Positions 26,327-35,548 of a stretch of 64,000 bases of DNA are shown in pieces; position 1 is the stretch's first letter, and each line of letters starts with the position of its first letter. The notes under the pieces were generated by a model, which saw only the letters and a list, made by a program, of their open reading frames with translations, was not told where the DNA came from and searched no databases. The translations under genes and the position numbers were made by a program. This DNA is from GCA-002282575 sp964606405. GTDB lineage: Bacteria; Pseudomonadota; Gammaproteobacteria; Thiomicrospirales; Thiomicrospiraceae. The stretch covers positions 1 through 64,000 of the forward strand of contig CAZSGH010000005.1 in NCBI GenBank assembly GCA_964606405.1. Direction: 5' to 3'.

Positions 26327-26911
26327 ATGTCCACACTGCTTAACACCCTGACGCAAGCCTTGCGTCAACTGCCTGGTATTGGTCCTAAAAATGCACAACG
26401 CATGGCGTATCGGCTGTTGTTGCATAAGCGTCATCATGCCGAAAAGTTGGCGCAAGCATTAACCGATGCTTTGGCTGGCGTGGGGCAGTGCGCGTCGTGT
26501 CGAGATTTGTCTGAAACGACCATTTGCTCATTGTGTGCGAACGATCAACGCGATGCTAGTGTGTTGTGTGTGGTGGAGTCGCCACTTGATATTCTAGCAT
26601 TCGAGCAGACAGCGAGTTATAACGGCTTGTACTTTGTGTTGCATGGTCAGTTGTCGCCACTCGATGGGTTAGGTCCTAAAGAGCTGGGGCTGCCGTTATT
26701 TGCTCAACGCTTGAGTGAAGGCATGATTAAAGAAGTGATTATCGCAACCAGTCCCACGATGGAAGGTGAGGCAACAGCTTATTATCTGCAGCAGCTAACC
26801 GACGCAGCGGGGATTCAATCGACGCGTTTGGCGCAAGGCGTTCCCTTAGGGGGAAGTTTGGAGTTGCTCGATGGGGCGACCTTAGCGCAGGCGCTCGTCA
26901 ACCGACGCTAA
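26327..26911 (+). CDS. recR: Recombination protein RecR
   Basis: Part of the RecFOR pathway; with RecO it loads RecA at gaps. At 194 residues it has usual length. Seen: the helix-hairpin-helix LRQLPGIGPKNAQRMAYRLL, the four-Cys zinc motif CASCRDLSETTICSLC, and the Toprim domain with VVESPLDILAFEQT and PTMEGEATAYYL. It is preceded by about 240 bases filled with repeats A and C, and followed by another A copy, so it may have its own promoter. Confidence 0.97.
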   Translation: MSTLLNTLTQALRQLPGIGPKNAQRMAYRLLLHKRHHAEKLAQALTDALAGVGQCASCRDLSETTICSLCANDQRDASVLCVVESPLDILAFEQTASYNGLYFVLHGQLSPLDGLGPKELGLPLFAQRLSEGMIKEVIIATSPTMEGEATAYYLQQLTDAAGIQSTRLAQGVPLGGSLELLDGATLAQALVNRR

Positions 26912-27032
26912 AACCTACTGTGCTGTCATCTTGCGTTGTTGCTGCGGTGCTCGCACTTCGTCATGTACTGATGTACATTCCTAGCGTCTGTGCGCCTTGC
27001 GCCTAGCAATCTTGCCAGCTCGTGACGGTTTT
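26910..27032. repeat. Dispersed repeat family A, copy 2
   Basis: AAAACCTACTGTGCTGTCAT ... GTACTGATGTACAT ... CAGCTCGTGACGGTTTT, an imperfect palindrome of about 120 bases. Together with copy 1 it flanks recR. Confidence 0.8.
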
Positions 27033-27065
27033 AGACTACCGCGCTGCTCGCAATTATTCTGCGCT

Positions 27066-28217
27066 TCATATGGCTTTAAATAACGGTAAGGTACTAAATC
27101 CTTTGGTCTGTAAAGCATCATTATTGATGCCCCACCAATGATGGGTTAGGCTGGCATAGAGTTGTCTAAAGTCGGTAGTAAAGCGTAGATCGCCGTTATC
27201 TAAATTGGTGAGTGTTGGCGTTGCGCCAATAATGCCACCTTGCACTGCTCCGCCCATGACTAAGTGCGCTGCTGCTGTGCCGTGGTCTGTTCCTTGGCTG
27301 GCATTTTCAATGACGCGACGGCCGAATTCTGAATAAGTCACAATGAGCGTGTTCTGCCACATATTGTGCGCTACAAGTGTTTGTGCAAGGCTATTGATGC
27401 CATCGGCTAGGTTTTTGAGTAGTCGACCATGACTGTCGCGCTGGTTATTGTGTGTATCAAAACTACCAATGCTTAACTTAATCACGGGCGTTTTAACACC
27501 AGCCAACATCAGTTGCGCGGCAACGGCAAGGCGTTTGCCAAATGCATTATCTGGAAAATTGACACTTGGTGCATTGCTATTGTGTAGGCGTTTTGCCAAA
27601 GTGTCTGCTGCCAAGCGAGCCTGATTTGATATATGGCGAATATGATCGAGTGCTGGGTTGTGTATGCCAGTTGCTTCTGGTGTTGTTAAATGGTTTGCTT
27701 GAGCGATAAAGCGATTAATATCGGTGAGTAGTACACTGCTTCCTAAGCCTGCTAAAGGTCCTAAGTCTGTCGCTAAAGAAATGCCATCCACATCGCGAGT
27801 ATCTCGTAATTGGGGAATCACTTTGCTCAGCCAACCTTGATTAAGGCTTTGTTCACTACCCGAACCTGTTTCCCATATATCAAGTGAACTAAAGTGCGAA
27901 CGGTTGGGTTTAGGGTAGCCTAAACCTTGCACCCAAGCTAAATTGCCTTTTTTCCACCAAGGATAGAGCGCTGAGAGTGAGGGGTTGAGTGCCAACTTAT
28001 CGGTTATCGGTAAGAGCTGATCGTTACTGATAGCGAGCTTAGGGCGAAGTTTGGCATACAAGGGATCTCGATAAGGCACAAGAGTGTTTAAGCCATCGTT
28101 GCCACCAGACAATTCAATTAAGATTAAGGTTTTCCCCTGACTGGCAGCCTGTGTGATTGGGGTGGCAAGGGCAAAGGGCGCACCAAGCAAAAGGCGAAAA
28201 AAGTCACGACGTTCCAT
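27066..28217 (-). CDS. DUF1501 exported protein (Tat substrate)
   Basis: A 383-residue protein from ATG 28217, which overlaps the upstream stop (TGATG) and has an AGGTG site five bases before it; the in-frame ATG at 28220 is too close to that site. The N-terminus MERRDFFRLLLG is a twin-arginine signal ending near TPITQAAS. Family features: LILIELSGGNDGLNTLVPY, LAWVQGLGYPKPNRSHFSSLD, SIGSFDTHNNQ, VTYSEFGRRVIENASQGTDHG. DUF1501 proteins have a sulfatase/phosphatase-like fold and nearly always pair with DUF1800, as here. Their substrate is not known. Confidence 0.88.
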   Translation of the reverse strand: MERRDFFRLLLGAPFALATPITQAASQGKTLILIELSGGNDGLNTLVPYRDPLYAKLRPKLAISNDQLLPITDKLALNPSLSALYPWWKKGNLAWVQGLGYPKPNRSHFSSLDIWETGSGSEQSLNQGWLSKVIPQLRDTRDVDGISLATDLGPLAGLGSSVLLTDINRFIAQANHLTTPEATGIHNPALDHIRHISNQARLAADTLAKRLHNSNAPSVNFPDNAFGKRLAVAAQLMLAGVKTPVIKLSIGSFDTHNNQRDSHGRLLKNLADGINSLAQTLVAHNMWQNTLIVTYSEFGRRVIENASQGTDHGTAAAHLVMGGAVQGGIIGATPTLTNLDNGDLRFTTDFRQLYASLTHHWWGINNDALQTKGFSTLPLFKAI

Positions 28218-29587
28218 CATTTCACCTGAAAAACGGGGTCTAGTAGCCAAGCTTCGATTTGTTGCGCTGGTCTTCCTTCTGGTGTGTCGGAAGGAGGGAG
28301 GGGGAGCAGCACTTCTAGCCAGAGCTTTTCGGTCGCGCTGTTCCATGTTTCTGGCAGTTTTTTGGTGCGCATACCACCTGCATCGTGTAGAAAACGTTGC
28401 ATGAGTTGTTCTCGTCCTAGCAATGTGTTGGTGGTAATCCAGTTAGTGCCACCTTCCCAGCCTTTGACATTTGGCGGGTTAAACAAGTCCTGACCGAGCA
28501 AACTAATACTGTTGCGCCACTGATTTGTTTGCTGGTGGGGTAGTTGCCATACCCGCAATAAACCAACAACATAATCTGCTGGAGATTTAACCATGCGCCC
28601 ACGATTGGTTAGCGTCCAGAAGTCAGGACTGTTTAGAAGCTCTGTGAGCAATGGTTTGATGGCATACTTGTGTTTGTATTGCCACTCACGGCTGATGCGT
28701 TGAATTGCTGTCGGGTTTTCGGTGTCCGATACAAACGCTTTCCACAGTTTACTGGTGATAAAACGTGCGGTTGCAGGTTGTTCTAAAATAATGCGTACAA
28801 TATCGTCGCCAGTAAAGTTTCCAGTCTGCTTTAAAAAGGTTTTCTGACTGTTGTCGTGCTCTTTTTCATTAAATTGAAAGCTAGCGCGTTCTCGATTAAC
28901 CGCCCAGCCAGAAAAAGCACGTGAGGCTTCTTTGATATCGTTCTCGCTATAGTTGCTAACGCCAAGGCTAAACAGTTCGAGCAATTCTCGAGCAAAGTTC
29001 TCGTTTGGCTGTGCTTTGCGATTATTGGCTGCATCTAAATAGCGTAGCATGGCAGGGTCATGAATCATGGCCTTTAAAAAGTCGCCAAAATTACCCAGTG
29101 CATGATGGCGTAAGGTGTTGTGTTGCTGAGCCATGAAACGCGTGGTGCGTACTTTTTGGATGCTAGAGGTGAAGTGATTGTGCCAGAATAACGTCATTTG
29201 TTCGGCAAGCGGCGTTGGGGTTTGTACCATTTGCTCGACCCACCAGCTTTGTAGTTGTTCAAGACGTTCTCGTTCTTTTTTTTGTGCGCCGTGGCGTTCG
29301 CTGTCACTTCGAGACATCATCAGTTCATGACTGTCTTCTGGGGTGTTGAGTAAATCGTTAGGAATGGGTTTTAAGGGGCGTGTATCGGCTTTATTAATGA
29401 TCAATTCGACCGCTTGTTCGCGTGATAAAGATAAGAGGGGTTCGATTTCTTTCCATGATGGGTCGAAGCCAGTGCGAGCAAGTAAGTGACGAGCATCGCT
29501 AATACTGAGAGCTTGTGCTTGTGTGCTAATGACACAAAAACTAATGAGGAATAAACAAAAAAGCCAGCAGGATGCTGGCTTTTTTAT
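28217..29587 (-). CDS. DUF1800 exported protein
   Basis: Partner of the DUF1501 protein, overlapping it by one base. The frame is open to 29626, but the most plausible start is GTG 29587, giving MIKKPASCWLFCLFLIS and a Sec-type signal peptide ending VISTQAQA (456 residues). The codons of that start lie in the hairpin that terminates rpsT. DUF1800 features: ARHLLARTGFDPSW, MTLFWHNHFTSS, NENFARELLELFSLG, KLWKAFVSD and LFNPPNVKGWEGG. The role is unknown; the pair acts in the periplasm or envelope. Confidence 0.85.
   Translation of the reverse strand: MKKPASCWLFCLFLISFCVISTQAQALSISDARHLLARTGFDPSWKEIEPLLSLSREQAVELIINKADTRPLKPIPNDLLNTPEDSHELMMSRSDSERHGAQKKERERLEQLQSWWVEQMVQTPTPLAEQMTLFWHNHFTSSIQKVRTTRFMAQQHNTLRHHALGNFGDFLKAMIHDPAMLRYLDAANNRKAQPNENFARELLELFSLGVSNYSENDIKEASRAFSGWAVNRERASFQFNEKEHDNSQKTFLKQTGNFTGDDIVRIILEQPATARFITSKLWKAFVSDTENPTAIQRISREWQYKHKYAIKPLLTELLNSPDFWTLTNRGRMVKSPADYVVGLLRVWQLPHQQTNQWRNSISLLGQDLFNPPNVKGWEGGTNWITTNTLLGREQLMQRFLHDAGGMRTKKLPETWNSATEKLWLEVLLPLPPSDTPEGRPAQQIEAWLLDPVFQVK
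29557..29587 (-). terminator. Terminator of rpsT overlapping the start of the DUF1800 gene
   Basis: AAAAAAGCCAGCAGGATGCT and GGCTTTTTT form a seven-pair GC-rich stem flanked by A and T runs, so it could work on either strand. It lies ten bases after the rpsT stop and contains the first codons of the next gene on the same strand. Confidence 0.8.
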
Positions 29588-29597
29588 CACAGGCGCA

Positions 29598-29870
29598 TTA
29601 TGCGCTTGCAACCATCGCTTTAACACGAGCGTTCAAACGGCTCTTGGTACGAGCAGCTTTGTTTGGGTGGATAATGCCTTTGCGAGCAATGGTATCAATC
29701 TGACCCTGCGCAGTGCGAAATGCAGTCATCGCCGCAGCGTGATCGCCAGTAGCGATTGCTTCTAATACGCGACGAATCGATGTTTTAGTCTTAGATTTCT
29801 GTGCAACGTTGCTTTGACGATTACGTTCAGCAATTTCAGCACGTTTCTTAGATGACATAATATTTGCCAC
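29598..29870 (-). CDS. rpsT: 30S ribosomal protein S20
   Basis: A basic 16S rRNA-binding protein of the small subunit. The frame is open from 29915, but GTG 29870 has an AGGAG site eight bases before it and gives MANIMSSKKRAEIAERNRQS, aligned with the family start; this yields 90 residues. The C-terminal helix reads GIIHPNKAARTKSRLNARVK. Ribosomal protein S20 is often started by a rare codon to keep translation low. It is transcribed from the 29900-30100 gap. Confidence 0.95.
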   Translation of the reverse strand: MANIMSSKKRAEIAERNRQSNVAQKSKTKTSIRRVLEAIATGDHAAAMTAFRTAQGQIDTIARKGIIHPNKAARTKSRLNARVKAMVASA

Positions 29871-30136
29871 AGTAAATTCTCCTAATAGGTTTGTGTAATC
29901 CGTAGATGCTTGCAAGTTTTATCAAGGTGTGACAAAAAGCAACTACAGATTATGCGTTTTATGTGTGTTTTTGTCAAGATTTTTATTGTGTTGCTATCGT
30001 TGCTACTGATGTGGTCTTCTTGAACTGCTGTGCATGTTTATTTTTTGATAACGCGTATTTTTATGTTCATAGTTATGAAGTACTGAAGTAAAATAATGTC
30101 TGTTGTTATATTTCTAAAAAATCAAAAGGTGTGGCT

Positions 30137-30322
30137 ATGTGTAATTCGGGTATTATTGATCGTGTATTACGTGTGATTTTGGGTTTCGCGCTGATTGTTG
30201 CCGCGCTATCAGGTTTTGTTTGGGGTTGGATTGGTTTGGTACCTTTAGTGACAGGTGCTGTTGGTTTTTGCCCCTTGTACTCAGTACTAGGTTTGAATAC
30301 AGGCTGTAAAGCAGCCGAGTAA
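30137..30322 (+). CDS. DUF2892-type small membrane protein
   Basis: A 61-residue protein from ATG 30137 behind an AAGGTG site (GTG 30131 is in frame but on top of it). It has CNSGIIDRVLRVILGFALI, a second hydrophobic stretch and the ending CPLYSVLGLNTGC. This is the YgaP-membrane/DUF2892 pattern, found alone or fused to rhodaneses. A terminator follows at 30339. Confidence 0.85.
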   Translation: MCNSGIIDRVLRVILGFALIVAALSGFVWGWIGLVPLVTGAVGFCPLYSVLGLNTGCKAAE

Positions 30323-30338
30323 TTCAGGCTGATTGAGA

Positions 30339-30366
30339 GAGGCGGTCGTTTGACCGCCTTTTTTGT
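30339..30366 (+). terminator. Rho-independent terminator after the DUF2892 gene
   Basis: GGCGGTC / GACCGCC stem (30341-30358) followed by TTTTTTG. Confidence 0.8.
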
Positions 30367-30389
30367 TTCGCTTTTGGATAGGGGTTTCG

Positions 30390-31925
30390 ATGCCATTTAA
30401 ACGATTAATGCGCGGTGCGGCAACGGTTGGCAGCATGACGTTGATTTCACGTGTGTTGGGTTTCATTCGTGATATGGTGATTGCGCGCATGTTTGGTGCT
30501 TCTGCTGAAGCTGATGCGTTTTTTGTCGCCTTCAAAATTCCTAACTTCTTTCGACGCTTAACGGCAGAAGGCGCTTTTTCTCAGGCGTTTGTCCCTGTTC
30601 TTGCCGATGTTCGCCACAAAGAAGGCGAAGCCGCAACGCATCTCTTACTCGATGCTGTCTGGACTCGGCTATCGTTATTTTTGCTTGCGCTAACCTTACT
30701 TGGTATGCTGTTAGCCGAACCGATTATGCTCTTGTTTGCCCCTGGCTTTGCCAACGATGCGCGTTTGCCTCTCTCGGTAGATATGTTGCGCATTACCTTT
30801 CCTTACTTATTGCTCATTTCGCTCACGGCGATGTTGGCTGCTGTACTAAACTCCTATTCTCGTTATTGGGAGCCAGCGTTTAATCCCGTGTGGTTAAATG
30901 TGGCGATGATTGGTGCGGCTTGGCTGTTAGCCCCTGTGCTCGATGTGCCTGCGATGAGTTTGGCGTGGGGTGTATTACTGGCAGGGTTTGTTCAGCTCGC
31001 ATGGGTGTGGTGGGCGTTAACGCCCGTCGGTTGGCGACCACGTTTTACGCGCGCCAAACACGAGGGGGTTGGCCGCGTATTGCGCAATATGGCACCTGCT
31101 TTGTTGGGGGTGAGTGTGGCGCAGATTAACCTGTTGGTATCGACCATTTTGGCGTCTTTTTTAATCGCGGGTAGCGTATCTTGGCTCTATTATGCCGATC
31201 GGTTAATGGAGTTTCCTGTCGGTGTGTTTGGTGTGGCGCTGGCTACGGTTGTTTTACCAGGGTTATCCAAAGCCAGAGCAGAGGGTGATTGGGATAGTTA
31301 TAACAAAACACTCGATTTGGCATTGCGCTTAATTTGGGTGGTTGGATTGCCTGCGACGGTTGCACTGGCATTGTTGTCGGAACCGCTCATCTTAACCTTG
31401 TTTGGTTATGGTGCTTTTACCATTACCGATGCGCTGAGTTCGGCGCAAGCTTTAACTGCTTATGGTGTCGGATTGCTGGGTTTTTTGGCGGTGAAGGTAT
31501 TAGCACCAGCTTTTTATGCGCGAGAGCAGATGAAAGTGCCCGTGCAGGTTTCTGTCGTTGCGTTGCTGGTCAATTTGGTGCTTGCTTTGTTGTTGATTCA
31601 GCCGTTAGCACACATTGGGTTAGCATTGGCGGTCAGCGTCGCTGCCTTGGTTAATGCTGGGCTGTTGTGGTGGGCATTGCGTCATAAGGGGTTTTATACG
31701 CCAATCGTCGGCTGGTTCAAATTGCTGTTGCAAAGCGCGTTGGCTGTGTGTGTGATGGCGGTTAGTTTGTGGTGGTTGCAGTCGACTATTTTGCCAGACT
31801 GGACCGCTGCGGGTGGGTTAGAACGCGCGGGTGCGTTATTGTTTTTGGTTGTTGTCGGCATCTTTAGCTATGCGTCGGCACTGTTGGTTTTTGGTATGCG
31901 TAAGCGGCATTGGGTGCTTTCTTAA
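30390..31925 (+). CDS. murJ: Lipid II flippase MurJ
   Basis: Flips the peptidoglycan precursor lipid II across the inner membrane. From ATG 30390 (TAGGGGT site before it; the open frame upstream crosses the terminator) it has 511 residues with about 14 membrane helices. Family features: TLISRVLGFIRDMVIARMFG at the start, DAFFVAFKIPNFFRRLTAEGA with the conserved charged residues, and a WLYYADRLMEFPVGVFG segment mid-protein. It stands alone between the small membrane protein and the efflux region, with a repeat B copy downstream. Confidence 0.95.
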   Translation: MPFKRLMRGAATVGSMTLISRVLGFIRDMVIARMFGASAEADAFFVAFKIPNFFRRLTAEGAFSQAFVPVLADVRHKEGEAATHLLLDAVWTRLSLFLLALTLLGMLLAEPIMLLFAPGFANDARLPLSVDMLRITFPYLLLISLTAMLAAVLNSYSRYWEPAFNPVWLNVAMIGAAWLLAPVLDVPAMSLAWGVLLAGFVQLAWVWWALTPVGWRPRFTRAKHEGVGRVLRNMAPALLGVSVAQINLLVSTILASFLIAGSVSWLYYADRLMEFPVGVFGVALATVVLPGLSKARAEGDWDSYNKTLDLALRLIWVVGLPATVALALLSEPLILTLFGYGAFTITDALSSAQALTAYGVGLLGFLAVKVLAPAFYAREQMKVPVQVSVVALLVNLVLALLLIQPLAHIGLALAVSVAALVNAGLLWWALRHKGFYTPIVGWFKLLLQSALAVCVMAVSLWWLQSTILPDWTAAGGLERAGALLFLVVVGIFSYASALLVFGMRKRHWVLS

Positions 31926-31975
31926 AATGATTTTTTGATTTTATCAGTCTGTTTTCAGGTTTGTTAGCTAAGGAA

Positions 31976-32125
31976 TATCTGAAAAATGCAGCGGGTTGGG
32001 GGCTTAGGGGAAGGGATTCACATTTTTAACCTGTAACCCATTGAAAACAACCCTTCCACCAACTAAAAAACAAGTTAGGAAGTCTGAAAAAAGGCGAAAG
32101 CCGTATTTTTCAGACCTTCCCTAAG
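31976..32125. repeat. Dispersed repeat family B, copy 2
   Basis: Contains GGGGAAGGGATT, TGTAACCCATTGAAAACAAC with CCTTCCACC, and the hairpin TCTGAAAAAAGGCGAAAGCC/GTATTTTTCAGA. It fills most of the gap between murJ and the tetR gene. Confidence 0.75.
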
Positions 32126-32176
32126 TTCACGCTTTTTTTTGAGTGGTGTTAAGTCGGCCTAACGTATTTTGCTAAT

Positions 32177-32806
32177 TCAATTTTGACGCTGAAAAGCTCG
32201 CATGAAAAACGCTACATTAGTACGTACCAAATGCTCATCTTCAATCGCCGTCGGTTTGCCCAATCCTAACATTGCTCGAATATGCGCTGCGCCATGAAAT
32301 AACGATAGGAATTGGTCAGCAGCTTCATCAGGCGATGATACGGATAAGCTACCGGTTTCGTTGGCAGTGTGTAAATAGTCTGCAACTTGCTGAAGGAGTT
32401 TTTCGGGGCCTTGTCGGTAAAATGCTTTACAGGCTTCAGGATGTTCACCAGCGGCAGCAAACATCATCCGAAAGGTTCCAACCACATCATCGGATCGCGT
32501 CAGTCCTAGAAAAGATGTCGCTATCATCGTAAGTGCAAGCTCGGGATGGTGAGGGTCTAGTGCTCCAGGAGGAAGGGAGCCAAAAACCACATCGGTACAG
32601 CCACCAACTGCTGCCTCGAACAGTGCTTCTTTTGTCGGGAAGTAGCTGTAAATCGTCACTTTGGAAACGCCAGATTGTTTAGCGATTGCCTCTATGCTTG
32701 CGCGCGCGAAGCCGTGCTCAATAAATTGCTCTGTTGCTGCTTCTAGCACACGTCTCATGCGTTCTGGATCACGCGGACGTCCACGTTTAGAAATTGCCTC
32801 TTCCAT
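32177..32806 (-). CDS. TetR/AcrR-family repressor of the RND efflux operon
   Basis: A 209-residue regulator. The N-terminal helix-turn-helix (EHGFARASIEAIAKQSGVSK, VTIYSYFPTKEALFEA) is classic TetR; the C-terminal ligand domain matches the AcrR C-terminal type. It is divergent from the outer-membrane factor gene 70 bases away, and the gap holds an inverted repeat that fits its operator. It should repress the efflux operon and itself until a drug or metabolite binds. Confidence 0.9.
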   Translation of the reverse strand: MEEAISKRGRPRDPERMRRVLEAATEQFIEHGFARASIEAIAKQSGVSKVTIYSYFPTKEALFEAAVGGCTDVVFGSLPPGALDPHHPELALTMIATSFLGLTRSDDVVGTFRMMFAAAGEHPEACKAFYRQGPEKLLQQVADYLHTANETGSLSVSSPDEAADQFLSLFHGAAHIRAMLGLGKPTAIEDEHLVRTNVAFFMRAFQRQN

Positions 32807-32811
32807 TATTT

Positions 32812-32858
32812 ACTTTACCGTTCAGTATTGTTATTATGTGTTTACTACACCGTAAAGT
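32812..32858. promoter_or_regulatory. Probable TetR operator between the repressor and the efflux operon
   Basis: ACTTTACCG at 32812-32820 and CCGTAAAGT at 32850-32858 are inverted with eight of nine pairs, around the middle of the gap between the two divergent genes. TTTAC also recurs inside at 32841. Widely spaced arms could be two half-sites. Confidence 0.5.
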
Positions 32859-32876
32859 ATATCAAATTGGAGGGTT

Positions 32877-34370
32877 ATGAAAAACACTATTCGAACACGA
32901 ACATCAGCATATTTATCGCGTGCTGTCATGATTATTTTCATTGTGGTGTTATCTGGTTGTGTCAGCAATCCCGATGTACCAACGCCAAGTGTATCACTGA
33001 GCTCTAGTTTTCATCATGGTGGAAAGACGAAAGCATCTGATACTTCAGTCGATATTCAATGGTGGCAAACCTTTGGATGTCAGCCGCTGGTATCACTTGT
33101 GGAGCGTACTGCGGTAGCGAATTACGATATTCGGATTGCTGTAGAAAGGGCTAAACAGGCACGCGCTGGAACAGCGGTCGCTGAGTCGCAACTGTTTCCT
33201 AGCGTTAATGTAATGGCATCCCAATCTGATAGTAGAACAGGTCTACCTAGTACGATTAAGCAGTCCATGCCAGACACGCAAGCGACGCGTGCTGGTCTGG
33301 ATGTCGCTTGGGAAGTTGACCTGTTTGGCGGTGCGCGTGCGGCAGCAAGCGCGGCAGAAAAAGAGGCTGAGGCGGCCATATTTGGTGTTCATGGCGCACA
33401 ATTGATTGCAGTGAGCGAGGTTGCACGGCAATACTTTGTTTGGCAAGGTGCCAGACAGCGCTTGGCGATATTGGAAAACCTCTTGCAAACGCAGCGCGAC
33501 ACGGAGCGTTTAACGCGCAGTCGCTATCGGGAAGGGATGGCGAGCGCATTTGATGTCGCGCGCGCTGCTGGTGAGGCTGCTACAGTGGAAGCCGCTCTGC
33601 CGCCATTACAGATGTTGATGTTTGTTACCGAGAGTCGCATCGCTGTGCTCACTGGGGCTGATGCCTCAATGCCTGTCCCAGAACTTCATGTTTCAGAAGA
33701 TCAATTACATTGGCATGCACCAACTGCACCGATTGTCGGTTTGCCGGCTGATTTGCTGACACGTCGCCCAGATTTGTTAGCGGCTGAGCAACGTCTTTCA
33801 GCGGCGGCTTATCGCTTGGCTGAGGCGAAGGCGAACCGTTTCCCTAAGATATTTGTAAGCGCGTTATTCGGCTCGCAAGCACTGACACTGAATGATTCGT
33901 TGAGCTTATCTGCATCTCGCTATAGCAATGTAGCGGCAGCATTTACACTGCCAATATTTAATTCAGGACGTATTCATGCGGGTATTGATGCCCAGTCTGC
34001 TCGTGAACGCGAGTCCTTGCTATCTTACGAACAGTCTATTCTTGGCGCGATTGAGGATGTTGAGAGCAGTCTTTCCGCTTTGGCTGCCGAACGGCAGCGC
34101 GCGGATTCGTTAAGCGTTGCCGTCGTTGAGCGAACGCGGAGTGTTGCACATGCAACGTCGTTATTTCGTGAGGGACAGATTGACCTACTGCAGGTACTGG
34201 ATGTGCAGCGGGCTAGGCTTGCTACAGAACTAACGCTCGCTGAAATTAATAGCCAGTGTGCAATCGATTTTATCCAACTTTACAAAGCGTTAGGTGGTGG
34301 TTGGCAGGCATTGCCTGCGCCTACGAATGCAGCAGTGGCGACAAACTTATCTTCTGGAATAGAACAATGA
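32877..34370 (+). CDS. RND efflux outer-membrane factor lipoprotein (NodT/OprM type)
   Basis: A 497-residue TolC-like channel. The signal peptide ends in a lipobox (IFIVVLSGC). Family features: DIQWWQTFGCQPLVSLVERT, VNVMASQS, WEVDLFGGARAAASAAE, LPADLLTRRPDLLAAEQRL and AAAFTLPIFNSGR, in two repeats of the TolC fold. It is the first gene of a three-gene operon with an adaptor and a pump. An AGGG site lies near ATG 32877. The next start overlaps its stop (ATGA). Confidence 0.93.
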   Translation: MKNTIRTRTSAYLSRAVMIIFIVVLSGCVSNPDVPTPSVSLSSSFHHGGKTKASDTSVDIQWWQTFGCQPLVSLVERTAVANYDIRIAVERAKQARAGTAVAESQLFPSVNVMASQSDSRTGLPSTIKQSMPDTQATRAGLDVAWEVDLFGGARAAASAAEKEAEAAIFGVHGAQLIAVSEVARQYFVWQGARQRLAILENLLQTQRDTERLTRSRYREGMASAFDVARAAGEAATVEAALPPLQMLMFVTESRIAVLTGADASMPVPELHVSEDQLHWHAPTAPIVGLPADLLTRRPDLLAAEQRLSAAAYRLAEAKANRFPKIFVSALFGSQALTLNDSLSLSASRYSNVAAAFTLPIFNSGRIHAGIDAQSARERESLLSYEQSILGAIEDVESSLSALAAERQRADSLSVAVVERTRSVAHATSLFREGQIDLLQVLDVQRARLATELTLAEINSQCAIDFIQLYKALGGGWQALPAPTNAAVATNLSSGIEQ

Positions 34371-35548
34371 TCATAATATCGCAGCAGAGCATCATTTTGT
34401 ATCGAGTGACGTTACAAATAACAACCCTTCTTGCTTTGGTTGTGGGGCTTGCCGCTTGCGGCGAGCAAACGCCACCTGCAAAGAAACAACATTCCGTGCT
34501 CGTGACGACAGTTCATAACGAATCCGACAGTCATATGCGTTCCTTTACAGGTACAGTACATGCACGCTATGAATCTGAGCAAGGGTTCCGAACGGGCGGC
34601 AAGATTACTACGCGTCTGGTAGAAGTTGGGCAGAAGGTTTCTGCAGGGCAAGTGCTGGCACGGCTCGACCCATCGGATTACGAGCTCGCGTTGCGTGCGG
34701 CAGAGGATCAATGGCAAGCGGCACGCGTAGATGCAGAGCAGGCTGCATCGGATGAGGCGCGTCTTCAACGTTTGCTTGCCGATCACTCGGTTTCTGTGGG
34801 TGATCATGAACGACAAAAAGCAAGGGCTGATGCGGCGGCGGCACGTCAAGCACAGGCCTTGCGCCAATTGGATTTAGCACGAAATAAAATGAAATATGTC
34901 ACGCTTGTGGCCGAATTTGATGGCGTGGTCACATCGATTCGGTTTGAGATAGGTCAAGTCGTTTCCGAGGGGCAGCCCATTGTGACGATTGCTAAACCTT
35001 CAGAGTTGGAGGTGCTTGTAGATTTGCCAGAGGAAATAGTCGATAACGTCAGCGCCTTTTCTGCTTCCGCAACCTTGTGGGGGTCATCAGATATTGCGTT
35101 TCCACTCAAACTGAGAACCCTATCTCCTGTCGCGTCAGTCCAAACCCGCACTTTCCGTGCTCGCTTTAGTGTTATGGATAAGTCAGCTTCTGTCCGCAAT
35201 GCGTTGCATATCGGCACGACGGCCAGCATTCATTTGACAGAAAATAATAAAGAGCTTGTCGCGGAGCTGCCAGCCCCCGCGGTTTGGAAAACATCAGGTA
35301 AAAGCATGGTTTGGCAGGTATCTCATGTGGAACACACGATTATTGCACAGCCAGTCGATGTGGTGCGTTATACAAACGATACGGTACTGGTTCGAGGGCT
35401 AGAGGATGGTGCAAAGGTGGTATCTGCGGGTGTACAGAAGCTAACTGCTGGTCTTGAAGTTGTTCCTCTTGAACGCACGGCCAGTGGGTTGAATATGATG
35501 TCGCCTGTCCAAACGATTAAGGACGACGCATTAGGGAGTGCACTGTGA
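34367..35548 (+). CDS. RND efflux periplasmic adaptor (membrane fusion) lipoprotein
   Basis: Links the pump to the outer-membrane channel. ATG 34367 overlaps the previous stop by four bases and gives 393 residues; the open frame further upstream lies inside the previous gene. The signal ends in a lipobox (ALVVGLAAC). Family features: FRTGGKITTRLVEVGQKVSA, GQVLARLDPSDYELALRAAE, a coiled-coil hairpin of about 70 residues, and YVTLVAEFDGVVTSIRFEIG with GQVVSEGQPIVTIA (lipoyl-like halves). Its stop overlaps the pump start by four bases. Confidence 0.93.
   Translation: MIIISQQSIILYRVTLQITTLLALVVGLAACGEQTPPAKKQHSVLVTTVHNESDSHMRSFTGTVHARYESEQGFRTGGKITTRLVEVGQKVSAGQVLARLDPSDYELALRAAEDQWQAARVDAEQAASDEARLQRLLADHSVSVGDHERQKARADAAAARQAQALRQLDLARNKMKYVTLVAEFDGVVTSIRFEIGQVVSEGQPIVTIAKPSELEVLVDLPEEIVDNVSAFSASATLWGSSDIAFPLKLRTLSPVASVQTRTFRARFSVMDKSASVRNALHIGTTASIHLTENNKELVAELPAPAVWKTSGKSMVWQVSHVEHTIIAQPVDVVRYTNDTVLVRGLEDGAKVVSAGVQKLTAGLEVVPLERTASGLNMMSPVQTIKDDALGSAL

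Noticed and set aside
27066..28346. Longer start (28346) for the DUF1501 protein
   Set aside because: It would overlap the DUF1800 gene by 130 bases and put basic residues before the Tat signal. ATG 28217 has a ribosome site and places the RR motif at the very start.
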